Source of the DNA: Bacteroidota bacterium
GTDB lineage: Bacteria > Bacteroidota > Bacteroidia > Chitinophagales > Chitinophagaceae
NCBI GenBank assembly: GCA_028876495.1
Contig: JAGWRO010000040.1
Location: forward strand, 62,001 to 126,000
DNA length: 64,000 bases
Direction of reading: 5' to 3'
Shown here: positions 44,225 through 52,121 of the stretch, one piece after another
Position numbering within the stretch: the first letter of the stretch is position 1
How the letters are laid out: every line of letters starts with the position of its first letter
Made by a program: the position numbers and the translations under genes
Notes under the pieces: generated by a model
The model's input: only the letters and a program-made list of their open reading frames with translations
Database searches by the model: none
Told to the model about the DNA's origin: nothing

Positions 44225-44257
44225 AAATAAGAATTAAAATAAAAAGTTTGTTTACTG
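44225..44257 (+). repeat. 33-bp intergenic element, copy 8
   Basis: It begins AAATAAGAATT and ends TGTTTACTG. It starts 5 bases after the short subunit III stop, inside the cox cluster. Confidence 0.7.
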
Positions 44258-44318
44258 TAAGGCTTTATAAATTAAACTTAACCAGCTAAATAAACATGTG
44301 ATAATAAACAATTAATTT

Positions 44319-44326
44319 TATTTTTG
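44319..44326 (+). promoter_or_regulatory. Possible -7 box before the second subunit III gene
   Basis: TATTTTTG is an exact TAnnTTTG match 25 bases before the start codon; no clear -33 box is seen. With the 33-bp element just upstream, it hints that the distal cox genes may have their own promoter. Confidence 0.35.
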
Positions 44327-44350
44327 TAATAACCTTTTAACGAATAATAA

Positions 44351-45085
44351 ATGGAAACTGCGATAGCACAAACAAAAACTAAAATGTGGGCCGGTGGTAG
44401 AAGTCCTTTCAATGTAAGCTACGGCAAACTGATGATGTGGTATTTTTTAATAAGTGACTCCTTTACATTTGGAGCTTTTTTAATTTCCTACGGGTCCATC
44501 CGTTTTAGTTTGAATAATTGGGTTGATCATAATTATGTATTCAACAAGTTTCCGTTTACAGAAGCCAATCTTCCACTCGCTTTTGTGAGCCTTATGACAT
44601 TCATTTTGATCATGAGTTCTGTTACAATGGTGTTGGCTGTACATGAAGGTCATAAGATGAACCAGAAAGGGGTTGAAAAATGGCTGGCGCTTACAATTCT
44701 TGGCGGATTAGCTTTTTTGAGTTGCCAGGCATGGGAGTGGACCCATCTGATAACTCATCAACATGAAGTATTGGTAGACGGAGTACTTCAACATTGGGGA
44801 ACTACGGTAAGTCACAATCCATGGGGGCCCGAAGTAATGTACAAAGGACATATGGTGGCAACACCCGGTCCTGTGGCGTTTGGAGGTTACTTCTTTGGCA
44901 TCACCGGTTTTCACGGTTTTCACGTTTTTAGTGGTGTGGTAATAAACAGTATAATGCTTATTAAAACAAAGAAAGGTGATTTCTCAAAACGCGGCCATTA
45001 TGAAATGGTTGAGAAAGCAGGACTTTACTGGCACTTTGTAGACCTGGTTTGGGTATTTGTATTCCTTTGTTTTTATCTTATCTAA
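44351..45085 (+). CDS. coxC: Heme-copper oxidase subunit III, long paralogue
   Basis: A 244-residue subunit III with seven helices. Conserved segments include KLMMWYFLISDSFTFGAFL, QAWEWTHLI (with the lipid-site Glu region), GFHGFHVFSGVVINSIML and GLYWHFVDLVWVFVFLCFYL. It has an extended loop with several His residues (ITHQHEVLVDGVLQHWGTT). With the 188-residue paralogue just upstream, this oxidase has two subunit III polypeptides. Confidence 0.92.
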   Translation: METAIAQTKTKMWAGGRSPFNVSYGKLMMWYFLISDSFTFGAFLISYGSIRFSLNNWVDHNYVFNKFPFTEANLPLAFVSLMTFILIMSSVTMVLAVHEGHKMNQKGVEKWLALTILGGLAFLSCQAWEWTHLITHQHEVLVDGVLQHWGTTVSHNPWGPEVMYKGHMVATPGPVAFGGYFFGITGFHGFHVFSGVVINSIMLIKTKKGDFSKRGHYEMVEKAGLYWHFVDLVWVFVFLCFYLI

Positions 45086-45129
45086 GTATTAAAAATCTAT
45101 TTGTCATTTTAAGAATTTAAAGAAAATTT

Positions 45130-45579
45130 ATGTCTGCAGAATCAACACATTTAGGAACAACAGAAGCTGATATCGCCCATGTAAAAAGAATATGGAAAGC
45201 TTTTTGGATTCTACTGGTGCTTACAATTTTAGAGCTTGCCTTAGGCTTAACGATCTATAGGATCGACCTTGGCGCTAATCCTAATGAGTCTTTGGTATTA
45301 ATGATAAAAGGAGTAATCTGTATTTTAACTCTTGCAAAAGCCTTTTATATTATTTCTATATTTATGCATCTGGGTGATGAAGTAAGAGCGATGGCTATGA
45401 CTATAGGGCTTCCTGCTCTTTTATTTATATGGTTTATTATTGCTTTCATTGCTGAAGGTTCTTCCTACAGGCATTTAAGAAATACAGATGCAGGCATTCG
45501 CCAGTATAAAGAACAGCCCCAACAATTTCATCATCCTTCGGCAGAACCTGCTGAGAAGAGTGACAAGAAATTAGATTAA
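45130..45579 (+). CDS. Cytochrome c oxidase subunit IV family protein
   Basis: A 149-residue membrane protein with three helices (around residues 24-42, 56-77 and 88-112), matching the bacterial subunit IV (CyoD/CtaF-like) family. KRIWKAFWILLVLTILELAL and FYIISIFMHLGDEVRAMA are the family core. The C-terminal tail is hydrophilic and rich in Gln, His and Pro. It completes the structural oxidase subunits. Confidence 0.88.
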   Translation: MSAESTHLGTTEADIAHVKRIWKAFWILLVLTILELALGLTIYRIDLGANPNESLVLMIKGVICILTLAKAFYIISIFMHLGDEVRAMAMTIGLPALLFIWFIIAFIAEGSSYRHLRNTDAGIRQYKEQPQQFHHPSAEPAEKSDKKLD

Positions 45580-45612
45580 AAATTAGGTTAAAATCCCGTA
45601 TTGTAAATATTT

Positions 45613-45647
45613 AAATTAGCTGTTGCACTTCGCAATGGCTAATTTTG
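45613..45647 (+). promoter_or_regulatory. Hairpin overlapping a -7 promoter box before the SCO gene
   Basis: AAATTAGC (45613-45620) pairs with GCTAATTT (45638-45645), with inner TTGC/GCAA pairs; a T run closes it, so it can act as a terminator for coxD. TAATTTTG at 45640-45647, in its descending arm, is an exact TAnnTTTG box 12 bases before the SCO start codon. Confidence 0.5.
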
Positions 45648-45659
45648 CTTTATCATATT

Positions 45660-46373
45660 ATGAACAAGAAAGCTTTTATCGCCTTGCTAGTAGCTATTTT
45701 ATTACCATTAAGCGGTTATTTGCTCGTAAGCTATTACAGCAGTCGCGCTGTACAAATGCCTCACCGATATTTTTATGATAGCGTGAATGTAGTACAGAAG
45801 AACGGCAAACTCACCTACGATACTGCCTGGCATCATGTGGAAAATCTTCATTTTACCAATCAATTAGGACAAGAGGTTTCCTTAAATGATTTGAAAGGGA
45901 AAATAATTGTAATGGATTTCTTTTTTACCCATTGTCCTTCGTTGTGCCCAAGGCTTGCGCTTGCCATGAAAAAGCTACAAAATTCTTTTCCTAATAATGA
46001 TTCTATAGTTCAATTTGTATCCATTTCTATTGACCCGGAACATGATTCTCTTCAACAATTGAGAGGCTGGGCAAAAAGATTCAATATCAATCCGGATAGC
46101 TGGTGGCTTGGCACGGGTAATCGCGACAGTATTTATAAATTCGCCTTAAATGAATTAAAAGCTAGCGTAGTAGATAGTAATATCGATACAGCTTTTATTC
46201 ATAGTGATAAATTCTTTTTGCTGGATAAAGATCGTGTGGTAAGAGGTTGGTTCAGCGGAGAAGATTCTGTTGAGCAGTCAAGATTGGTACGCGACATTCC
46301 TTTACTAATGCTTGAAAAAGACAAAAAAAGAACTTTTAAAGATTTTATGAAGGGCCTTTTGAAAACAGGTTAA
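45660..46373 (+). CDS. SCO1/SenC-family copper chaperone
   Basis: A 237-residue membrane-anchored thioredoxin-fold protein that delivers copper to the CuA site of subunit II. An N-terminal hydrophobic anchor (FIALLVAILLPLSGYLLV) is followed by the copper motif FFFTHCPSLCPRLA (CxxxCP) and the distal His in AFIHSDKFFLLD. I chose the ATG at 45660; a TTG five codons earlier is in frame but lies inside the hairpin. It precedes the DUF420 gene by 8 bases, so both belong to the oxidase assembly set. Confidence 0.93.
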   Translation: MNKKAFIALLVAILLPLSGYLLVSYYSSRAVQMPHRYFYDSVNVVQKNGKLTYDTAWHHVENLHFTNQLGQEVSLNDLKGKIIVMDFFFTHCPSLCPRLALAMKKLQNSFPNNDSIVQFVSISIDPEHDSLQQLRGWAKRFNINPDSWWLGTGNRDSIYKFALNELKASVVDSNIDTAFIHSDKFFLLDKDRVVRGWFSGEDSVEQSRLVRDIPLLMLEKDKKRTFKDFMKGLLKTG

Positions 46374-46381
46374 TAAAACAA

Positions 46382-46990
46382 ATGGAGCCAATATTACAAC
46401 GCAAATTTCCTAAACCTGTTTTAAAAAAAAATGATAAGACTGCGCGCATTTTAATATGGTCAGTTTCAATCATTGTTTTTGCAGCAGTTGCCCTTCTTTC
46501 AGGAATTAAGCTTGATATAAAAACAAGTTTTGATCCACACATTTTTGCTGCATTTAATGCAGTTGTCAATTCATGCGTAGCTGTTTTATTAGTAGCAGCG
46601 CTGGTAGCCGTAAAAAAGAAAAGATATATTCTTCATAAAAAATTAATGATCACAGCGATCATTTTGTCTGTACTTTTTTTGATCTCTTATATATGCCATC
46701 ACCTTTTAAGTGGCGAAACAAGATTTGGTGATTTGAATCACGATGGCATTTTAAGCCCTGATGAAAAAATACTTGCAGGCTCGTTGCGATACGTGTATTA
46801 TGCTATTCTTATAACTCACATTCCACTTGCAGGTATTATTCTTCCGATTATTTTATTTACTGCCTATCAGGCATTGTCGGGCGATTATAATAAGCATAGA
46901 AAGATTGCAAGATTCGCCTGGCCTGTTTGGTTTTATGTTGCAGTAAGTGGCGTAGTAGTTTATTTACTGATAAGCCCTTATTATTCTTAA
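46382..46990 (+). CDS. DUF420 membrane protein with an EF-hand-like loop
   Basis: A 202-residue protein with about five helices, of the DUF420 family often found beside SCO and heme-copper oxidase genes (YozB/CtaM-like; CtaM is needed for oxidase maturation in Gram-positives). The conserved His residues are in SYICHHLLSG and LITHIPLAG. Between the third and fourth helices the loop FGDLNHDGILSPDEKIL contains a 12-residue match to a calcium-binding EF-hand loop (Asp, Asn, Asp-Gly, Ser and Glu at the right spacing). Metal binding is inference. It ends 3 bases before the convergent methyltransferase-like gene. Confidence 0.87.
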   Translation: MEPILQRKFPKPVLKKNDKTARILIWSVSIIVFAAVALLSGIKLDIKTSFDPHIFAAFNAVVNSCVAVLLVAALVAVKKKRYILHKKLMITAIILSVLFLISYICHHLLSGETRFGDLNHDGILSPDEKILAGSLRYVYYAILITHIPLAGIILPIILFTAYQALSGDYNKHRKIARFAWPVWFYVAVSGVVVYLLISPYYS

Positions 46991-46993
46991 AGC

Positions 46994-47410
46994 TTAAATT
47001 TCCAATTCTTTCGCAGGATCCCAAAACAGTTTTTCAAAATCGATAACTGCGTCGTTTTTCACTTTTACATTTTCTTTTAAAAGCAATTCTTCCATTTTTG
47101 TGGGAGTAGAAAAATGAGTTTTTCCTGTAAGCATTCCATTTCGGTTCACTACCCGTTGAGCAGGCACAGCAGGTTTTACATGATGAGCTCCATTCATTGC
47201 CCAACCAACCATTCGCGCTGAAAGTTTGGTTCCCAAATAATTCGCAATCGCTCCATAAGAAGTTACTCGCCCTTTCGGAATTTGCCGCACTACCTCATAT
47301 ACATCTTCAAAAAAACTGTATTCTTTGCCAACGGCTCTTGGACTTTCTTTTTTTAAAACTTTTTCTTTTTTTCTTTTCGCCTGCATTTGATTTTCAAAAT
47401 TATTTTTCAC
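46994..47410 (-). CDS. Alkyltransferase-like protein (MGMT family without catalytic Cys)
   Basis: A 138-residue protein of the O6-alkylguanine-DNA alkyltransferase fold, comprising only the DNA-binding domain. The helix-turn-helix and Arg finger are recognisable (IPKGRVTSYGAIANYLG, RMVGWAMNGAH), but the active-site PCHR motif reads VPAQRVVN: Cys is Ala and His is Gln. That is the mark of ATL proteins, which bind alkylated guanine and recruit nucleotide-excision repair rather than transferring the alkyl group. The basic N-terminus may be shorter than drawn (in-frame ATG eight codons in). Confidence 0.88.
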   Translation of the reverse strand: MKNNFENQMQAKRKKEKVLKKESPRAVGKEYSFFEDVYEVVRQIPKGRVTSYGAIANYLGTKLSARMVGWAMNGAHHVKPAVPAQRVVNRNGMLTGKTHFSTPTKMEELLLKENVKVKNDAVIDFEKLFWDPAKELEI

Positions 47411-47440
47411 GCTGTCCTTTTTTAAAAATAAAGAAAATTA

Positions 47441-47473
47441 AAATGAAAATCGTGCAAATTTGTTACTTCACTG
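47441..47473 (+). repeat. 33-bp intergenic element, copy 9
   Basis: It begins AAATGAAAATC and ends ACTTCACTG. It lies 24 bases past the TonB stop and 30 bases before the ATL start. Confidence 0.6.
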
Positions 47474-47497
47474 TTGTTTACTATTTCTTCAAAAAGC

Positions 47498-48304
47498 TCA
47501 TTGATTGGGATTGAGTAGCCTTACCGGTTGAAAACGCGCAGCGGTAACATAACGCCCGTTCTGCATGGCGGGAATCCATTTCGGCCCTTTCCTGATAGTG
47601 TTTACTGCAATTTCTGCGAGCCTGGTGCCTTTCATAGTTGTAGCTTCCACATTGCTTACGTTTCCGTTTATATCAACTATGAATTTTACCACACAAGTTC
47701 CATAATCATTATCTGAAAATTCATCCAGCTGCGCTTGAATTGCTTTTTGAATATATTTTTGCCACGCCTGCTCACCTCCCGGAAACCGGGCTTCCATTTC
47801 TATTGGTGTGAATGGTTTCTCTTTCGAACTTTTGTTTTCGGGCTTTGCTATTATATTAGTTCCAATAAGTTCTGTAGGTGGATTGACTATTCCGATACCT
47901 GGTTTAGGGCCGTCGACAGTTTTTATATCAATCATCGCAGCCTCGATCTGGTGCACATCCGGCGGGGGATCAGTAACTTCTTTTACAATCAATGGTTGTG
48001 TAACTTTTACAGTAGCAAAATGAATAGGATGTGGTAGTTTGGGTAAAGCTTTCAGTTTATCAGGTGCTATTTTTTTTAAAAATAAACCCGGCGAAACCAC
48101 TTTTATTATCGTTTTGTCTTTATCAAATCTTTTACTAATAATGAAGCTTGTCACTAAAACCAGGGTCGATAAAACCATTGCAAGGAGTGCTTTGGAAATT
48201 CTTTGATTATAGGTTTTACGTAGATCGTATGCACCATATAATTTATTTCTTCCGTCAAAGAGAATATCAAGAAAACCGGATTGTAAAATTTGATTTGCTT
48301 CCAT
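47498..48304 (-). CDS. TonB-family energy transducer
   Basis: A 268-residue inner-membrane protein that couples the proton gradient to outer-membrane receptors with ExbB/ExbD. One N-terminal helix follows the short lead (AMVLSTLVLVTSFIISK), then a Pro-rich periplasmic linker (LPKLPHPIHFATVKV, VTDPPPDVHQ), and the C-terminal TonB domain (about residues 185-268: FPGGEQAWQKYIQKAI, CVVKFIVDINGNVS, FQPVRLL). No ExbB/D genes are near. The opening ILFDGRNKLYGAYDLRKTYN is the usual lead in Bacteroidota. Confidence 0.93.
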   Translation of the reverse strand: MEANQILQSGFLDILFDGRNKLYGAYDLRKTYNQRISKALLAMVLSTLVLVTSFIISKRFDKDKTIIKVVSPGLFLKKIAPDKLKALPKLPHPIHFATVKVTQPLIVKEVTDPPPDVHQIEAAMIDIKTVDGPKPGIGIVNPPTELIGTNIIAKPENKSSKEKPFTPIEMEARFPGGEQAWQKYIQKAIQAQLDEFSDNDYGTCVVKFIVDINGNVSNVEATTMKGTRLAEIAVNTIRKGPKWIPAMQNGRYVTAARFQPVRLLNPNQ

Positions 48305-48369
48305 AATCTTTTTTTAATGAGATTCATAAAACAAATAAATTCCATAATTTTTTTCAACTTAGAAAACCA

Positions 48370-48402
48370 AAATCAGAATTCCGGTTTTTTATTCGTTTAC
48401 TG
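48370..48402 (+). repeat. 33-bp intergenic element, copy 10
   Basis: It begins AAATCAGAATT and ends CGTTTACTG. It lies in the divergent gap upstream of TonB. Confidence 0.65.
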
Positions 48403-48487
48403 GTGAATGATTTTGTAATTGAAAACCAGTTAAACTTTAAGCAATTTTTCATTCATTTTATTTTCTTAATCTTGTTGTTATTATTTT

Positions 48488-48813
48488 ATGGAAGAACAAA
48501 AACTTTTATTTGTTTACAATGCAGGCAGCGATTTTTTTAGTTCTCTCACGGATATGGCGCATAAAACTTTTTCACCTTCAACTTATCAATGTCATTTGTG
48601 CACCTTAACCTTTGGGAAATTTTCTATAAAAAAAGAATGGAAATCATTTATTGATTCACTTGCAATTAAGTCTGTTTTTCTTTATAAAAACCAGTTTTAA
48701 AAAAGTGCGATTTGCAGTTTGAGCTACCGGCCGTTTTCTTAGAATCTGAAAAAGGAATTAAGCAAATCATTTCAAGGACAGAACCTGAAAGCTCTACAAC
48801 CTTAGATGAATAA
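48488..48813 (+). pseudogene. Frameshifted small gene of unknown function
   Basis: An ATG at 48488 opens a frame of 70 residues (MEEQKLLFVYNAGSDFFSSL...) that stops at 48698-48700, in the run TTTTAAAAAA. In another frame coding character continues at once as KKCDLQFELPAVFLESEKG and ends SSTTLDE with a stop at 48811-48813. One extra base in the T/A run would join both parts into about 108 residues with no internal stop. So the gene has lost one base, or the run is misread in this assembly. The opening strand, the CxxC pair (YQCHLCTL) and KKEWKSFIDSL suggest a small cytosolic alpha/beta protein; I cannot name the family. Confidence 0.7.
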
Positions 48814-48871
48814 AAAAAACTGGTTCAACAAAAAACAGTTACGATAAGACCTTAATGATTCAGTAACCATT

Positions 48872-50440
48872 TTATTTATTATCCGCCTGATCAACAATTT
48901 GCCATCCGTTTGCTTTTCGTTCGAGGTAAATATATCTTGCGAGGTCACTTTCATTATTGGTTTTTGTAAGCGCTGTAGCAGCAATTATAATTTGCTTTTG
49001 AGAATCAGGAACATTCCCCAAAATAAAATGATAGAAATTATTTCCTGATAAAATGATCTCTTTAATATTTTTCGGATCGTTCTGGTCTAAATTATCAAGT
49101 TCGTTAAATTGATAAATAACAAAACGGTTTAGCAGGTCGTTTTTTACACTATCACGAAAATACAAATCAATTGAAGTGGTAAAAAAAGCAGCCCCGGAAC
49201 TGTCGTAAGATAAAATCGGCGGTAGTGGTCTGGTAGAATCTATCCACGCCATTGGTGGGGGTATTGCGGGATATTTGTAATAATTATTTCGAAGTGAATC
49301 ACTCCATCCATTTGGATTACTGTTGAAAGTATTACTGCTAAAGAAAACACTCCCGTCAATCTGCGGGTATTTTCTTAAAAATTGTATTTGGTCTGGTAGT
49401 TCATTTTTATGGTGCCACGCATAGGAGTGGGGTTCAAGTGCCCTGTAAATTCCCTGCCCGATGTATAGCTGCCTGCCGCAGGTATGCCTTGCCCACCAAT
49501 CGGTGAGTACTTTAAAGCCCAGCGACTTTTGGCTTATTTCCCAGTACAATTGCGGCACTATATAGTCGACCCATTTATTTTTAAGCCACAATAAAATATC
49601 CGCATAAAGATCATCATAATTGGTTACGATTGATTTTGTATTACTTCCTTCAGGATCATTGTCACTATTTCTCCAAACGCCAAAAGGACTGATGCCAAAT
49701 TTGCAATATTTATTTTCTTCTTTAATAGCAATGCTTAGGTGTCTTATGATCGAATCAACATTACTTCTGCGCCAATCCGCCAGGCTCATGCCATTTCCAT
49801 ATTTTCTGTAGGAAGCGGTATCCATAAATTCTTTTCCTGCAATGTGGTAAGGATAAAAATAATCGTCAAAATGGATTGCGTCTATATCGTACCTTTTTAC
49901 CACATCTCTTACCACATTCACCACAAATTTCTGCGCGTCTTTATTTCCCGGGTCAAAATACTTTGTATTCCCGTAGGTAATGAACCAATCCGGATGAATC
50001 TTTGTGATATGAGTAGGAGAGACAGATGATTTATAAATATTAAATACTGCACGATAAGGATTCATCCACGCATGAAATTCCATCCCGCGTTTATGTGTTT
50101 CCGCTATCATAAATTTTAAGGGATCGTAATAAGGATTGGGGGGCGTTCCCTGTTTGCCGGTAAGAAATTCGCTCCATGGTTCATACTGTGAAGGGTAGAA
50201 AGCATCAGATGCAGGTCTGATCTGCACTACAAGCGCATTCATCCCATTTCTTTTATTCATTTCTACCAGCTTAATGAATTCCTCTTTTTGTGCATCAGTA
50301 CTCAAAAATTTTGAAGAAGGGAAATCAATATTGCCAACTGTAGCTACCCACACTCCGCGAAATTCATACTTTTTCTGAGCAACTGAATTTTGAACAAAAG
50401 CAAGAGTGAAAAAAGATAATAGAATATATATTTTTTTCAT
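48872..50440 (-). CDS. Secreted GHL10 (DUF187) family glycosyl hydrolase-like protein
   Basis: A 522-residue exported protein with a signal peptide (MKKIYILLSFFTLAFVQNSVAQ) followed by a TIM-barrel GHL10 domain from about residue 25 (FRGVWVATVGNIDFPSS). Conserved segments are NALVVQIRPASDAFYPS, GMEFHAWMNPYRA, IDAIHFDDYFYPY and YIVPQLYWEI. Related proteins act on peptidoglycan or other glycans in Bacteroidota and cyanobacteria. About 100 residues at the C-terminus (IDLYFRDSVKND...) look like a fibronectin-III-like domain. I used the ATG at 50440, which begins the signal peptide; the ATG at 50476 adds 12 polar residues. Confidence 0.9.
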   Translation of the reverse strand: MKKIYILLSFFTLAFVQNSVAQKKYEFRGVWVATVGNIDFPSSKFLSTDAQKEEFIKLVEMNKRNGMNALVVQIRPASDAFYPSQYEPWSEFLTGKQGTPPNPYYDPLKFMIAETHKRGMEFHAWMNPYRAVFNIYKSSVSPTHITKIHPDWFITYGNTKYFDPGNKDAQKFVVNVVRDVVKRYDIDAIHFDDYFYPYHIAGKEFMDTASYRKYGNGMSLADWRRSNVDSIIRHLSIAIKEENKYCKFGISPFGVWRNSDNDPEGSNTKSIVTNYDDLYADILLWLKNKWVDYIVPQLYWEISQKSLGFKVLTDWWARHTCGRQLYIGQGIYRALEPHSYAWHHKNELPDQIQFLRKYPQIDGSVFFSSNTFNSNPNGWSDSLRNNYYKYPAIPPPMAWIDSTRPLPPILSYDSSGAAFFTTSIDLYFRDSVKNDLLNRFVIYQFNELDNLDQNDPKNIKEIILSGNNFYHFILGNVPDSQKQIIIAATALTKTNNESDLARYIYLERKANGWQIVDQADNK

Positions 50441-50528
50441 GGGGGAAATGAATTTTAGAGAGCGCAAATGTAACAAGAACTGGTTGATCTATAAAAAGGG
50501 AGGGAAAGCTTATGCCTCTGTGAAAATA

Positions 50529-52016
50529 TTAAAGCCGGCTCCAACTTATATTTCCATCTTTTTCATCTTTCATTTCAATACCTAATTCTGTAAGTTGCTT
50601 TCTTATTTTATCTGAAGTGAAAAAATCTTTTTTTGATTTAGCTTCTTTACGTATTTCAATCAGCAGGTCGATAATTCCGTTAAGTTGTGCAGAACTTTCT
50701 GACGGATCTTTCAAGCCCAATATTTGTTCCAGGAAAATTGTAAATGATTCTTTAAGCTTTTTAAAAGTTGCAGTAGAAATGGCATAGGGTTTTATCAATC
50801 CGTCTTTCATTGAATTAATTACAGGAACGATCTCAAACATGTTGGCCAATACCTTTGCTGTATTAAAATCATCATTGATAAATTCTTCAAATTCATCAAC
50901 CAGTTTATTTATTTTGCTGTCCAGCTCTTTATCTGATGGCACTTCTGCATCAGGAATTTCAAGCTTCTTTAAAACCTCGAATGCTTCAAATAATCTCTTC
51001 ATTCCCTTTTCTGCAGCCGTCAATGCTTCGCTGCTAAAGTCAAGAGTACTGCGGTAATGAGTTTGTAAAATAAAAAAACGGATCACCATTGGTGAGAACC
51101 CTTGTGTAAGTAAAGGATGATTGCCGCTGAACATTTGTGTAAGTGTGATCTGGTTATTATAACTTTTACCCATTTTTTTGCCATTCACAGTTATCATGTT
51201 ATTGTGCATCCAGTATTTTGCAGGCGAAGCGTGATTGCAAATCGTACTTTGGGCGATTTCACTTTCGTGATGAGGAAACATAAGATCCATACCGCCTCCA
51301 TGAATATCAAATCTTGAACCGAGGTATTTTGTTGCCATTGCCGAACACTCAATGTGCCACCCGGGAAAACCTTCGCCCCACGGGCTTTTCCATCGCATAA
51401 TGTGTTGCGGCGGAGCCATTTTCCACAAAGCGAAATCGGCTTTATTTCTTTTTTCTTCCTGGCCTTCCAGTTCGCGGGTTGTTTCTAAAAGATCATCTAC
51501 TACCCGGCCGCTTAATTTTCCATAGTCGTAGTTTGAAGCATATTTTTTTACATCAAAATAAACTGATCCATTTACCACATAGGCATAGCCGGCTTTGATC
51601 AATTGTTCAATCATTCCTATTTGTTCTACAATGTGCCCTGTTGCTGTTGGCTCGATACTAGGTTCGAGTGTATTTAACTGCCTGAATGCCCAGTGGAAAA
51701 GGCTGGTATATTTATGAACCAACTCCATTGGCTCTACTTTTTCAAGTAAAGCTTTTGAAGAGATTTTGTCCTCAGCCTGCCTGCCTTCTTCTTCAAAATG
51801 TCCGGCATCAGTGATGTTGCGGACATATCGTACTTTGTAACCAAGATATAACAGGTACCTGTACACGACGTCGAATGTAATATAGGGGCGGGCATGCCCA
51901 AGATGACTTTCACCGCTTACAGTGGGGCCGCACACGTACATGCCTACATGTGGTGGATTTATCGGGATAAATTCTTCTTTTTCTTTCGTTAATGAATTAT
52001 AAACTCTAAGAGCCAT
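50529..52016 (-). CDS. cysS: Cysteinyl-tRNA synthetase
   Basis: A 495-residue class I synthetase charging tRNA-Cys. The HIGH motif is SHLGHARPY, KMSKS is KKMGKSYNNQ, and the zinc ligands are the Cys of CGPTVSGE, the Cys in HIECSAMA, and the His/Glu of PHHESEIAQ. The DALR helical domain and a C-terminal tail (ELGIEMKDEKDGNISW) follow. It is the last complete gene before the EEP/rhomboid block on the same strand, 105 bases downstream. Length is normal. Confidence 0.97.
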   Translation of the reverse strand: MALRVYNSLTKEKEEFIPINPPHVGMYVCGPTVSGESHLGHARPYITFDVVYRYLLYLGYKVRYVRNITDAGHFEEEGRQAEDKISSKALLEKVEPMELVHKYTSLFHWAFRQLNTLEPSIEPTATGHIVEQIGMIEQLIKAGYAYVVNGSVYFDVKKYASNYDYGKLSGRVVDDLLETTRELEGQEEKRNKADFALWKMAPPQHIMRWKSPWGEGFPGWHIECSAMATKYLGSRFDIHGGGMDLMFPHHESEIAQSTICNHASPAKYWMHNNMITVNGKKMGKSYNNQITLTQMFSGNHPLLTQGFSPMVIRFFILQTHYRSTLDFSSEALTAAEKGMKRLFEAFEVLKKLEIPDAEVPSDKELDSKINKLVDEFEEFINDDFNTAKVLANMFEIVPVINSMKDGLIKPYAISTATFKKLKESFTIFLEQILGLKDPSESSAQLNGIIDLLIEIRKEAKSKKDFFTSDKIRKQLTELGIEMKDEKDGNISWSRL

Positions 52017-52121
52017 GCCATTTAATATTTAGTGATTGTGTTCAATCGTAATTATACTGATTCTATTTTAAATCGTGTAAAGATATTCCACCTTTTACAA
52101 TCTTATTTTTAATTAAAAAAA

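Noticed and set aside
48690-48710. Programmed -1 ribosomal frameshifting in the split small gene
   Set aside because: The zero-frame codons before the stop are CAG TTT TAA; slipping back one base does not re-pair the P-site tRNA, and there is no strong downstream structure. A one-base indel is simpler.
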